From the NCBI GenBank assembly GCA_036426205.1, contig CM071579.1, forward strand, positions 13,732,071-13,796,070: 64,000 nucleotides of DNA. The letters are read 5' to 3'. This DNA is from Ascaphus truei (taxonomy: Eukaryota > Chordata > Amphibia > Anura > Ascaphidae). A program made the translations under genes and the position numbers. The notes under the pieces were generated by a model. That model searched no databases. It had not been told where the DNA came from and was given only the letters and a program-made list of their open reading frames with translations. Shown one piece after another: positions 32,926 to 43,231 of the stretch (position 1 is its first letter; each line of letters begins with the position of its first letter).

Positions 32926-33767
32926 TAGGGATATGGCCTGCAGACAGGATAGAGTTGACTATGGACGCAATTGGTTTGACAATGGCTGGGGCACCAAGTC
33001 GTAGGAACCTAGATTGTAGTAAGTCAGGTCCACATTAGCTGCTTAGTTTTAGTTTGAGGAGCGCTTGTATAATCTCCTCTTCAGATACTGGGCCAAATTT
33101 AAAATTGGGGGCTGTGTTGGGAGGGGGTGGGACTGTAGGGATACTCCCAGGATGAGATTCATGTTTGGGGTTTGTGCTGCGTTTCGCTAATAAGTTAGTG
33201 GCACACCCCACAAAGTAATCATTGAATGCATTTGCGATGTCAGTGGGGTTTGTCAGAGTAATATCCCCCTTAGTGATATTACTTGGTTGTTGATGGTTAG
33301 GGGGCTGGAATATATTGTTGATAACCTTCCAGAAGTTAGCTGGGTTTGATGTATTCTGGTGGAGATTGTCAGAGTAATATTGTGCTTTTGCATGCCTTGT
33401 TTGCCTTGTGCACATGTTCCGCAGGCATCTGTAGTGATTAAGATCCTTGGTAGTGCCAGTTACTTTGTAGCTTTTCCACAGAGTTCATTGGGAAACAATC
33501 GTAGGGGGGAGAGGGAAAAGTGACATTTATATGTAAACTGAAATCTTATCTTTTCTCAGAGCTGTCCTGCCTCTAAATAGTGAAACACCCGAGGGAATAA
33601 TGAAGTTGATATGGGGGTGACTTTTTCTGTTGGGGACCGTGGTCTGTGCTTACAAAGCATTTATTATTCTAGACCGAGCTGCTCTCTTTACTGCCCCTTC
33701 CTTCTCCTCCATAGCTTTGGTCATCGGCGGGGTCAGTTGGCACATTTTCTTGGGGACCCTTGTCTGT

Positions 33768-33847
33768 ATGTATGTCTTTATACAGCGCCATTAATGTGCA
33801 TAGCGCTTCGCAACAGTAATACACGTGACAAGTATATAAATAACTAA
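33768..33847 (-). repeat. L2 3'-tail fragment
   Basis: Reads TGTCTTTATACAGCGCCATT, AATGTGCATAGCGCTTCGC and AGTAATACACGTGACAAG, the same family and orientation as 3056-3600. It stops abruptly where the Helitron-like 5' end starts. Confidence 0.8.
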
Positions 33848-34616
33848 TCTTAATATATAAAATCGAATGGTTGGTACTAGCTGCGGTGAATCTGATTGGT
33901 CCTCAGCCTCTGGCCAATCAGATTGGTGGGTCTGACGTCACCCAACTGCCACTCTCTTCCCCCTCGGCGCCACACACACACACACACACACACACCTACC
34001 TCTCCGGCGCTCATCTCTCCCCTCCCGGCACCCATCTCTCCCCTCCCGGCACCCATCTCTCCCCTCCTGGCGCTCATCTCTCCCCTCCCTCCGCTCACCT
34101 CTCCCTCCCTCCGCTCACCTCTCCCTCCGCTCACCTCTCCCCCCCTCCTTCCCTCCGCTCACCTCTCCCTCCCTCCTTCCCTCCGCATCACCCGCTGCCC
34201 CTCCCGGCGCTCCGCTCATCTCCATCCCCGGCGGGGGAACAGGCAGTGGCCAGGCAGGCTGCAGCTACCTCGCGGCGCCTAAGATGGCGGCGTCCGGAAG
34301 GACCCCCTTCCTCCCTCGCGGCGCCTAAGATGGCGGCGCCCGGAAGGACCCCCTTCCTCCCTCGCGGCGCCGAGTGAGAAGATGGCGGCGCCCGGAAGTA
34401 GAGGTAGGTGTCGCGTGTGTGTCGCTCTAGCTGACGTGTGTGTGTGTGCGTGCGTGTGTGACACTGTGTGTGTGTGTGACACTGTGTGTGTGTGTCACTG
34501 TGTGTGTCGCCCCCCCTGCCTTTCACGCCCCCTCCCCTGCCTTTCAGGCCCCCCCCTGCCTTTCAGGCGCCCCCCGCCTTTCACGCCCCCCCCCAATCCT
34601 TTCACGCCCCCCCGCC
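33848..34616 (+). mobile_element. Helitron-like 5' part carrying a CpG-rich cassette
   Basis: It begins A|TCTTAATATATAAAATCG at 33848, with the TC start and AT host preference typical of Helitrons. It then holds a CpG-rich promoter-like region, a (GT)n tract (34436-34507) and a C-rich minisatellite with unit CCCCTGCCTTTCACGCC (34508-34615). The same minisatellite, in reverse orientation, leads to a Helitron-type 3' end at 34889. The Helitron call is an inference from ends and layout; no Rep/helicase gene is present. Confidence 0.5.
33880..34405 (+). promoter_or_regulatory. Promoter-like CpG island with exon-1-like end
   Basis: Seen in order: CTGATTGGTCC and CCAATCAGATTGG (CCAAT boxes in both orientations, 33890-33927), TGACGTCA (CRE, 33933-33940), pyrimidine-rich TC/CG blocks, and three AAGATGGCGGC YY1-like motifs (34281, 34327, 34379), each followed by CCGGAAG (ETS-like). 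The first two lie in a 46-bp direct repeat. The last YY1 motif contains an ATG followed by seven codons (MAAPGSR) and a GTAGGT donor at 34404. This is the layout of many housekeeping-gene starts. It may be a captured host promoter inside a Helitron. Confidence 0.6.
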
Positions 34617-34884
34617 TAAACCTTTCTCACGGACTGTCCACACCCTTGAATGCCCTTCCCCTCAATACCCGACTAGCACCCTCTCTATCCACCTTTACGA
34701 CCCATCTTAACACATAAGTAGCTCCATGGCGGATAATTTACACCTCATGCATAACGCACTTAAACGCCTTCCTACTGTCTGTACGTTCTTCCTACCAACC
34801 AATTTGATTGTAAGCTCTTGGGGGGCGGACTCTTTTTCCTAAATGCCACTTTTATGTCTGAAGCACTTCTTCTATGTATGTGTT
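34617..34884 (+). repeat. L2 3'-end fragment
   Basis: On the + strand it carries the decayed ORF2 end (a LNALPLNTRLAPSLSTF reading, 34653-34705), then AATTTGATTGTAAGCTCTTG and TGTCTGAAGCACTTCT. It is cut off at 34884, where the Helitron-type 3' terminus begins. Confidence 0.8.
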
Positions 34885-35209
34885 ACTAGCTGATATACCC
34901 GGCGTTGCCCGGAGGCAGGGGAGGGGCGTGAAAGGCAGGGGGGGGTGGCTGAGGCAGAGGGGGGGGTGGCGTGAAGGCAGGGGGGGAGTTGTGGCGTGAA
35001 AGGCGGGGGGTGGCGTGAAAGGCGGGGGGGGGGTGGCGTGAAAGGCGGGGGGGTGGCGTGAAAGGCAGGGGGGCGTGAAAGGCAGGGGGTGGCGTGAAAG
35101 GCGAGGGGGGGCGTGAAGGCGGGGGTGGCGGAAAGGCAAGGGGGGGCGTGAAAGGCAGGGGGGGCGACATGAAGCAGGGGTGGGCACACCACAGTTGTCA
35201 CACACACAC

Positions 35210-35260
<51 letters not shown>

Positions 35261-35300
35261 TTAGTTACCAACGTGTGTGAGAGAGAGAGAGAGTAATTTA
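34885..35300 (-). mobile_element. Helitron-like 3' end with G-rich minisatellite
   Basis: On the minus strand the element ends with a GC-rich stem (CCGGGCAACGCCGGG), TATATCAG and CTAG followed by T, the Helitron 3' signature (CTRR|T). Upstream on that strand lies a minisatellite of CCTGCCTTTCACGCC-type units (34905-35172). Beyond it are a TG tract, a (GA)n run at 35213-35257 and a duplicated ATTTAGTTACCAACGTGTGTG. The right boundary is unknown. Confidence 0.6.
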
Positions 35301-37058
35301 GTTACCAACGTGTGTGACTTGGTGATCAGCTCAGGGAGTTAGGAGGTGCCTGTGGGGTCTCTCTCCCTTATTTATTTATCTTCCCAGTTCTCTCCTTGTT
35401 TTTACCTCTCTCTTCTCCTCTACCTCTCTCTCTTCTCTTCCCCTCCCCCCTTCTTCTTTCTCGTCTACCAGACAATAGACACAGCAAGACCCCAACCCTC
35501 TGATCATAAGCAGGTTACATATCAACCTTATACATGTATCCCCTTGAATATTCCAAACCTGCCCTCCCACTTCACCTTACCACAACCCAGCACCCCTCCC
35601 TTAAAGTCCCCCTCCCCTCCACCCCACTGTGCCACCAGAAGTCGCAGGGCACCAAGAAAGACGCGACAAGGCAAGCACTGTGACAAAGTGCAGCGTCTCT
35701 CTGTACAAGGTAGGACCCCATATGATATCTCTGTTGTTTCTGCAAACTTCTGCCAAAGACATGTACCATGGCTCGGACACATTGCATGCTGTGTTTGTAT
35801 TTTTCTGCTGTCTTGATTCATAACTTGAACTTTGCTGTTTTCTGCGTTTCATCCATTGCTTGGGCTTATAGGTTCCACACAAGCATGGGGTTTGTTTCTG
35901 TATTTCCTCTCTGTGAGCAGATTAGGGGTTATGGTGCAGCTCTCATCAGCCTCACCTTCCATTACCTGCGATGCCCTTTGTGGTTTAATAATAAACCACC
36001 TCACTTGTTGTCCATCGGAGCCAAAAGAAACCCCAGTGTGTGCAGAAAAGGGAAGTAAAGTTCCTCATTGGTTATCATCCAAATATACAGCGAGGGAAGT
36101 GGGTATTACAGAAACCCACCTGTAGAGGGAAGTCTCCAAGTCGGGGGAGGTGTGCGCTCCAAAGAAGGGAAAATTCCTAAAAAAAAAAAAAACCTTATTC
36201 CTTAACGAGTGGGGTGTCAGCCCTCCCGGGATAAGGGGAACCGGCTCTTGTCATGTTTACGAAGACTTTATTTTTGCTTCAGTTGTCACAAATCAGAGGA
36301 GTTTTCACAATGAAATTGGGTTTTATTCTCTTGCTTTATTTCACGTAATGAACTATTTAAAAAAAAAAAAAAAAAAAAACCGAAGCTCATTCAGCTTTCT
36401 GCCCTTAGAAGCCTAATGTAAACTGGGATTTATCAACAGGTGCTCGGTGTATTTCCCCTTTAAGAAGTAGTATCTAGACAGAAAAATAGCTGCTATTCTC
36501 CCAGTGCACCTAGAGCACATCTCCTCCGGGGGCGCTGTCTCACCTAACTAGTTGAGCGCATGTGCAGTCTCAATGTGCAAAACACTAGTAGATAGATAGT
36601 AGGTGGGAACATGACTTGTACATTATAAGGTTATTTAGGGCTGCTAGCTAAGGGCAGAAAACCGTACGAGACTTATTTGATCCGCTGTATTCTGTAGTTT
36701 CAGATGAACAGTTAGTAGGATGGGGTTTGGAAAGCAGAAGGGTAGGGGTTTGAGTGTGTCCAACCTTCATGTATGTACATATATAAGGAGCCTCCGTTTG
36801 GTTTAAGTAATATTTAATTATTATCTGTAACTACAATGCTGTTAACCCCTTCAAAGCTGGAAAGGGATGCCATCGTCCCATTCATATACACACAGACCAC
36901 ATACAGCCGCGACATTTAAAGCATCCAGCACTATGTAGAATACCTGAGAGCCTCAGGGCCAACACGTTGTACAAACTCTGGCATATAATCAGTCACTTTC
37001 CAGGGGATTCCGGTCTCCAACTGGGCACTGATCTGCCATAGCATGTGTCCCTACTAAA
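35301..37058. other. No gene recognised
   Basis: A pyrimidine-rich stretch (35360-35460) is followed by AT/GC-mixed DNA. At 35620-35705 a short open run ends in AAGGTAGG and looks exon-like, but the peptide (KSQGTKKDATRQAL-like) matches nothing I know. Poly-A runs occur at 36179-36192 and 36359-36379. The remainder shows nothing. Confidence 0.4.
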
Positions 37059-37184
37059 GCCCAGAGCCACAAAAGGGTGCTAAGCTTTAGCATGCCTTTA
37101 CTCCCATTAATATCAATTATTCCCATTGCTATGAATGGGAGTAAAGTTGGGGTAAAGCTTAGCACCCTTTTGTGGATCTGAGCC
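37059..37184. repeat. Short foldback (about 50-bp arms)
   Basis: The left arm (37059-37109) has CCACAAAAGGGTGCTAAGCT and TTTACTCCCATT. The right arm (37134-37184) is its reverse complement with a few changes. No clear target duplication was found. Confidence 0.8.
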
Positions 37185-37315
37185 TAAGAACTGATAACAT
37201 GGACAGGTGCGACTGGGGAAAACCCTAGCTGCCTGGAAAGCTGATGCAGGTAAATATTATAGGAGAACATATCTATCACATTAATGTTATTCCCATCACT
37301 GAAACGTCTTTACCA

Positions 37316-37640
37316 GGGGTGGGCAACCTCAATCCTTAAGTGCCACTAACAGGACAGGTTTTCAGGATAGCCCTGCTTCAGCTCAGTCATAGACAAACAC
37401 ATTCTTCAAATTGCAGGTCTCCTCTAGGACAGAGGTACAAAGCTGAGCTCTACTCACAAGTTCAAAATGAAGTTCTCCATTTAATGTGACAGTCAAGAAC
37501 AGAGGAGGGACAACGTTTCAGCTCCCATACGGACCTTTCATCAGGTCAGTCATAAGCTGAGCCGCCTGTGCTGAAGCAGAGATATCCTGAAAATCTGATC
37601 TGCTGGTGGCCCTTCAGGATGGGAGTTGCCCACCCCTAAT
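37316..37640. repeat. Palindromic MITE split by a 154-bp insertion
   Basis: The left arm (37316-37391) and right arm (37555-37640) belong to the family at 5167-5349. Between them 37392-37545 is inserted and flanked by TCAGTCATA (37383-37391 and 37546-37554). The insert contains AACGTTTCAGCTCCCATACG and GGACCTTTCATCAGG, a common SINE-like or LINE-derived sequence. Confidence 0.85.
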
Positions 37641-38357
37641 CTATACGCTGTTTGTAAGACCAGGATGAGACTCTCAAAGGCAACTTGTACCACCGATGTG
37701 TGAAAGATAAACAAACAGCTTCCTATGTCTAACATGTTATGGGTATCAGGATAGAAATGAGCTTTCTCATTGGCCTATTTCTTGTTTCTCTTCCCTTTCC
37801 TAGGCATCTAGTTTAGTCTGCTGAGGCCCAGCAACTTAACCTGTATCACAATCCTCCAGGTAAGAGGGCCCTTCTCTGGAGTTGACTCCAGTGTCACTTG
37901 AGGTTGGCTGATATTTCTTTTTCCCATTTCAGGAAAGCTCACATGTTCTCCCGACTTCACAGTCTGGTTACCACCTGCAGGAATTCCTCTCTGCTGTTCT
38001 GGTGTTGGGCAGCAGGTGTCAGCCTTTGCAAAGCTGGACTAGGTGGTGTGGATGATGTGGATGACCAAGTATTGCTCAGAAATTCTTCCCATGGCTTTCC
38101 CACAACCCCCTTAGCACAGAGGTGGTATAAAGTATAATATTCCGCACATCCCATCTACACCTAAAACAGTGAGGGTAGAGTGTGGCTACTTAATAAGTTC
38201 TAGGTACCCCTTCAGTGCTGGAGCATACTGCAACACATTGCCCTGTTATACAGTGGGGTCCCTCAAGCACTAAAAGGGTGAAACAGCGTCTTTGTAAACA
38301 CAGTTCCTCTCTCTCCTAAATGTAGCTTATCCTTAGTGCAGTGTTTTCCTTAGTGCA

Positions 38358-38452
38358 AGGGTGGCCAACTCCAGTTCTCAAGGGCCACCAACAGGTCAGG
38401 CTGTCAGGATATCCCTGCTTCAGCACAGGTGGCTCAATCAGTGGCTCAGTCC
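38358..38452. repeat. Palindromic MITE, left arm only
   Basis: Reads GGTGGCCAACTCCAGTTCTC, AAGGGCCACCAACAGGTCAG and GATATCCCTGCTTCAGCACA. The right arm is missing. Confidence 0.8.
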
Positions 38453-40198
38453 AACTGCTTCATCGACAAATAATATTGTCCACCTCTATTTCCCCCCATC
38501 ATATTCTTTAAGGTAAATATTCCCTCTGCAGCTGTGGAGCTCTGTGGACATTAGACATTAATCTAGACTTACGAGAATGTCCTGTAAACCAAATGTCTGG
38601 GAAATAGGTTATCAAAATGGTTCCCAAGGTTGCGTGATCAGCTTTAAATGTACCGTATGTCCATTTCTCGAGTAATATTCATTGGTGACATTTGTATGCC
38701 TGAAAGGAATCCCCTTAACAGTCTATTAAAAGACGATACCCAGCTACACACATATAGGAAGGCAGGAGCTATTTTTTGGGTGGGGTTGGTGCAAATGTTT
38801 ACTAAAATTAGTAACATACATACATTACGATATTGTAACAATGTGTCATTCACGCATGTTCTATATCAAACCCTATGCACACATAAGAAAAAATATGGAA
38901 GGGAAAAAGTTTTGTGGGTACCATTGTAATATGCAACTATTTCTTACAGCAGTTATTACAGGTTCAGGTTCGTTTAGATGCAAAGGATAGGCTCAGTCCT
39001 CAGGATATTGCCTCCATGTATGACCTGCAGATAGAATAATAAACAGAGATCAAAAATAAGCTAATTCCCAGTGTATAACAAAAGACAAGAAACCCCAGTG
39101 CTACATCAAATATGAACAATGATAGTTAAATACTTAACTGTTTTTCTTCTCATACGCGAGGGTTATTTAGGTAAATTCTTTGGCCAAAGCATTATAAGCT
39201 TTCAAACCAGGCCACGGTATCCCCTCTTTGGTTGGTCCTAACTCTCTCTGCAAATGTTCTCTTTACCCCTCTGATGGAGGAAGACGTGTTAATGGACTGC
39301 ATCACAGGAACTGCTATCCAAAAGTGGGCTGGGTGAGGAGGGGTCACTAACCTCCACATAATTGTCACCAATTGATATTTACAAACACACACAGCCCCTG
39401 CAAGCTCAGAACCCAGACACACCATATATATTTGTGTTAAAAGAAGTGCTACTGCTTTTGTGACCTAATGTAGTTTAACAAAAGGCAAGAAACCCCAGTG
39501 CTATATCCAATATGACACATTATATAGTTAAATACTCATCTGTTTTTCTTCTCATAAGTATGTGTGCAGACCTCTCTGAGCATGAATATTATTATATTAT
39601 TTACTGTTTGTTGATTGCTTATAAGAAGCTTATATTGGGCGTTGTCCCCACAGTTTCCTTACTGGCACAAGGCGTTATTGTTCATGTAGCCATATGTAAT
39701 GAGTCAAAAATATTCTGTTTCTCTTAGAGGTGAAAACCTAGCGCATATTACCAAACACCCTATTCTCTGTATAGACCACAAAATAGGGGCAGAACAAGGT
39801 CATTTAATCCCATGAAAGTATATTTTTGTTTCATTTCATGTTTGAAATTGACCTTTACTTTGCAAAATCATATAAGCAAGACATGTTACTGGTCAAGCTA
39901 ATTAGACATATAAGTTTGTTATCATTGCATCTACCCCATGGTTAATAAAAAGGTGTTTAATGGGGGTCATGTACTGCAGACGGTTCCCACGAGAAGTAGT
40001 GACGTGTGAATTGAATCTCCATTCTCAGGACAGTCACAATGTAGCATTACAGAAATCATCATGCAACTTACCCAGGTGGATGGAAAACCTTACTTACATA
40101 GGTTTTGGTACTGTGCATTATATCATGGGGAAAAACAGCCCACATTGTTTTACTATCATGAACATGTATCCTCCTGTTCCATGTAATACATGTAGAGC
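38453..40198. other. No gene or recognisable element
   Basis: AT-rich DNA. A short direct repeat around AAAGGCAAGAAACCCCAGTGCTA-type sequence occurs at about 39081 and 39481 (roughly 400 bp apart), each followed by CTTAACTGTTTTTCTTCTCAT-like sequence. The intervening 400 bp may therefore be a local duplication or an LTR-like pair. It was not pursued further. Confidence 0.4.
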
Positions 40199-40406
40199 AG
40201 GGATTCTCAACTCGAGTCCTTGAGAACTCCCCCCCCCCCCCCCCCCCCCCCCAACCAACAGATCAGGTTTTCAGGAAATCCCTGCTTTAGCACAAGTGGT
40301 GCAGTCAAAGACTGAGCCAGTGATTGAGCCACCTGTGCTGAAGCAGGAATATCCTTAAAATCTGACCTGTTGAGGGGCTTTAAGGACTGGAGTTAAGAAC
40401 CCCTGC
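40199..40406. repeat. Palindromic MITE with 22-bp C-tract
   Basis: Starts CAGGGATTCTCAACTCGAGT and ends GGACTGGAGTTAAGAACCCC followed by TG, so both hAT-like termini are present. A long C-run (40230-40251) interrupts the left arm. It may alternatively be the 3' end of the autonomous hAT at 40888-43231. Confidence 0.8.
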
Positions 40407-40887
40407 ATGCACAGGAAAGCCGGGGAAGGCCTAGAGACAGCAGGATAAGATGCAGGCCCGCTATGGGACCTTACTGGAAAATATAGAGCAGTATGTTAGT
40501 TTTTGTCGCATTTACAGAAATGAGTTTATTTTTGTTCTGGGGCAAAAGCTGCTCTTTCGTGTTCAGCATACACCTAATAGATAGATGGGGATAGAGGGCC
40601 CCCTTTATTAGCCAAAGGCTTACTGAAAGCATTAAGGTTTTGCATATCCAGGGTTCAATTAACACGCACTGTGCTGGCAGGTACAGCAACCCAATAAATA
40701 ACAATTGCGTCTCAGGCTTCTCTTGAGCCAAATGGTTTCATCATTCTAATATTGAGTACATTTGTATTTATTATTTTCCCTGTTCTTTAACCTAGACATG
40801 TTACAATTATAATTGGAGATGTGCACTCAAACTGAGCCCAATTGTTGTGCTTTTGCTACAACTCATCGAAAGGTTTTGTGTTTTGGA
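40407..40887. other. Sequence below the hAT transposase
   Basis: If the hAT element runs to 40199, this would be its 3' part. The expected hATC dimerisation motif was not seen. Confidence 0.35.
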
Positions 40888-43231
40888 TTATTTAGAATAT
40901 GTGAATTTGATGCAAATGCAAAGGAGTTTATTGCAGGTGTTGACATCTGTGCCTGGTGGAAGGATAGAAGACACATTTGGCTTAAACCAAGGGTCAAGCA
41001 TGGCGAACAAAATGTAGTGCTCCAAAGTAATTATGGTGGAGACCCTTGGGTCCTCATAACGCACATAAATGAGGTGATGAACAAGGCCAACATATTTAGA
41101 ACTAGAACCATCATTTTTCGTATGGTTCTTCTGCTTCTTCATCTGATTTTTCGAGAAATTTAGTGAGTGCCTAGCACTGTCTGAACTCACTTCCCATGTT
41201 TCTATTTCAAATGGTTTAAGAATTCACACAAAAATGCAAGGGTTCTACAGTGTGCTGGAGAAAGATAACTTCCTCCTTTCCCTATCTTGAGGGACACTGT
41301 GTAGCTGCTGATGGCTTGTTGCTGTTCCTGAAGTCACTGAAGCATATAGAATGTGGAATTCCACCCAGTTCCAACCTCTTGCTTCAGTTACTGGCATGGC
41401 ACATTACACTCTTGTTGCAGCTCTTGCGCTTTTCTGCATGGTGTTGCTGAATGTCGAAACTGACCAGAGATGTTACATGCGACAGCCAGCTTCTCTTGTC
41501 CAGACTTATCATATTTCAGACAGTTCAGTACCATGAAGTGTATGCAAAATGAGGAAAGTGTTCAAACTCTCCAAGTCGTGGGGCACGGAAAATGTTTGCT
41601 AGATTATTGAAAATTATGAAGTCCAAGAAGGTTCAGCCGTTTTGAAATGACATTCCTCAGTTTATGCAAGAGATTGACACCAGTATGCTTCTTAGTGAAG
41701 CCAGCAATATATAAACCAGCTTGCCTGTGAATGATCTTTCAACCACATGCTAGTAGACAGAGAAGTTGATGAAGCTGCTGCTGTTGTTGATATCCAATGG
41801 GCTGTCATAATCATTTAGGCCTTAGTTTCACCAATACCACTTGTCCACATGTCCATAGTTAACTGGATAGTTGTCACCATGGTATTTTTCATAGCTGTGG
41901 TGCCTTGATCCTGCAGTTCCATGTACAAATCTGGAATGGCTTTTCTAGAGAAATGAAATGGAATTTCGTATTGGGGCCCGATACCCTCCACTAATCTGCG
42001 GATGCCTACCGAATAATTAGTTGATATAGGACGCAGATCTAATGGCGCGCGCCAGCAGGTGCAATAGCACATAATCCACGACCCTTTTTCACACACAGCT
42101 AATGCTTCACAATGATGGCTGCTCCTGCTGGCATGTTGTGTGTGTCATGCTGCAATGCACCAGTGGGAACAATAATGGCTGCTACATCTGTAGCAGCCTT
42201 GGCTCTAGCCATCGACCGTGTGATAGGGTGTTTGGGATCCAACTTCTTTCCTTTTTTGAATAATTGTTGGATAGATGTTTGGTTAGTATAGTTATGTTGG
42301 AAAGATGGCTTAGCATTAGACTTTTTCTTCAACATCTGTGGAGACAGCTCCATCAGCACCTGGGGATTCTTGAGAAGGGGTGTTAGTATGGGATATTACT
42401 TTTGTTGTTGATGTTTTGGAGTTGATGATTCTGATTAAACATATTAACTAATGCTAATGCCGCTAGTTGATTGTGAGCTCGCCTTGGATTGATCTGAGAG
42501 TAAATGAGTTCAGTACAAGTGACGTAACGTACAGGAAGTGCCAAGGTGGGCCGTGTTTCTACCGCTTATTTTTGTATGACAAATGCTGCAAGTTGTCTGG
42601 GACATATTGTCTGGGTTAGAGTAGAACACTTTCCAAGCACAAGAGGTGCATATGCCTTTCTTGATATTGTGCTTGTCATGATTATGGATGCCCCTTTCTG
42701 GTTTTCACTATCTACTGTATTACATCATAATCATCAACACCTTCAACACTGGCATCTTTATCCACGTCAAGTTTTATAGAAGCATTAACTTCAACCAGAG
42801 CATCCTTGATAATAGTGATTTCATCAACTGGGACTTGAGAAACTGGGGGATGCGACTGGGAAGGGGAGAGGATGGGTGCATGCTGCTGCACAGTATTAGA
42901 AATGTGATCTCTTGGCTACCTTTGTTGGACTTTGTGGCTACCTTTGTTGGACTGTCCGAAGGTTTATTATAGGAAAGGCCGAGGTACAGGAGGGACAACT
43001 TCTTTCTTCCTCTGACTCCGTGTGCTTATTTTTGATCACTCAGTCTCAGACTCAGACATGGTGTTAAGAGACCTGTACTCAGTATCATCAGACAGAAGAA
43101 GGTGAACGAGAAGAAGATGGATGTCCTTGAGCACTTTCTTTCAGACTGGGCCCTCTAGTATTAATAGAAGTAGTACATGTAGATACTCTGAGTCTTTCCT
43201 TGCCACTGTGGACTGGAGTTGAGAACCCCTG
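40888..43231 (-). pseudogene. BED-type hAT transposase, nearly complete but broken
   Basis: On the minus strand the order is right for a hAT transposase. A start-like MSESETE (about 43060) is followed by a BED finger, CSICHTKISGRNTAHL (42540-42600). Then come QLFKKGKKLDPKHPITRSMA (42230-42290), YSVGIRRLVEGIGPQYEIPF and TIQLTMDMWTSG (41840-42030), GWNSTFYMLQ (about 41350), LKPFEIETWEVSSDSA (41170-41215) and ILFAMLDPWFKPNVSSI (40970-41030). Stops and frameshifts occur between blocks. At 43209-43231 the minus strand starts CAGGGGTTCTCAACTCCAGT, the same terminus as the palindromic MITEs. Confidence 0.88.

Larger units (their letters stand above)
30369..33476 (-). mobile_element. L2/Rex1-like LINE with two nested insertions
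   Basis: Minus-strand ORF2 blocks run from 33470 to 30556: NPANFWKVINNIFQPPN, FNDYFVGCATNLL, WKTARVVPIFKCGDKNTVSN, AVFLDFAKAFDTVDHAILLN, GVPQGYVLGPLLFSVFINDL, HMYADDTILYAHSHS, and a C-terminus with LTSTTSLSSFKSKAVSHFNL. The 3' tail is (TAAA)n at 30369-30388. The copy is 5'-truncated, with no endonuclease domain. A 7-bp CACAGAG flanks both ends (30362-30368 and 33477-33483), a candidate target-site duplication. Removing the two nested inserts leaves about 2.1 kb in which the protein reads across both junctions. Confidence 0.9.

Noticed and set aside
33871..34526. Long Pro/Ser- and Arg/Gly-rich frames on both strands
   Set aside because: Low-complexity reading of a CpG-rich, TC-rich promoter-like block; only the short ATG-to-donor piece at 34382-34403 looks exon-like.
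34852..35271. Pro/His-rich frames resembling a proline-rich protein
   Set aside because: They are translations of the G-rich minisatellite and the (GA)n run inside the Helitron-like end.
35620..35705. Possible extra TTC17 or other exon ending in AAGGTAGG
   Set aside because: The peptide does not match any TTC17 segment or family I know, and the upstream acceptor is only a generic C/T-rich stretch.
39081..39560. LTR pair suggested by repeats about 400 bp apart
   Set aside because: The shared stretches are short and imperfect, and no primer-binding site, polypurine tract or coding sequence lies between them.
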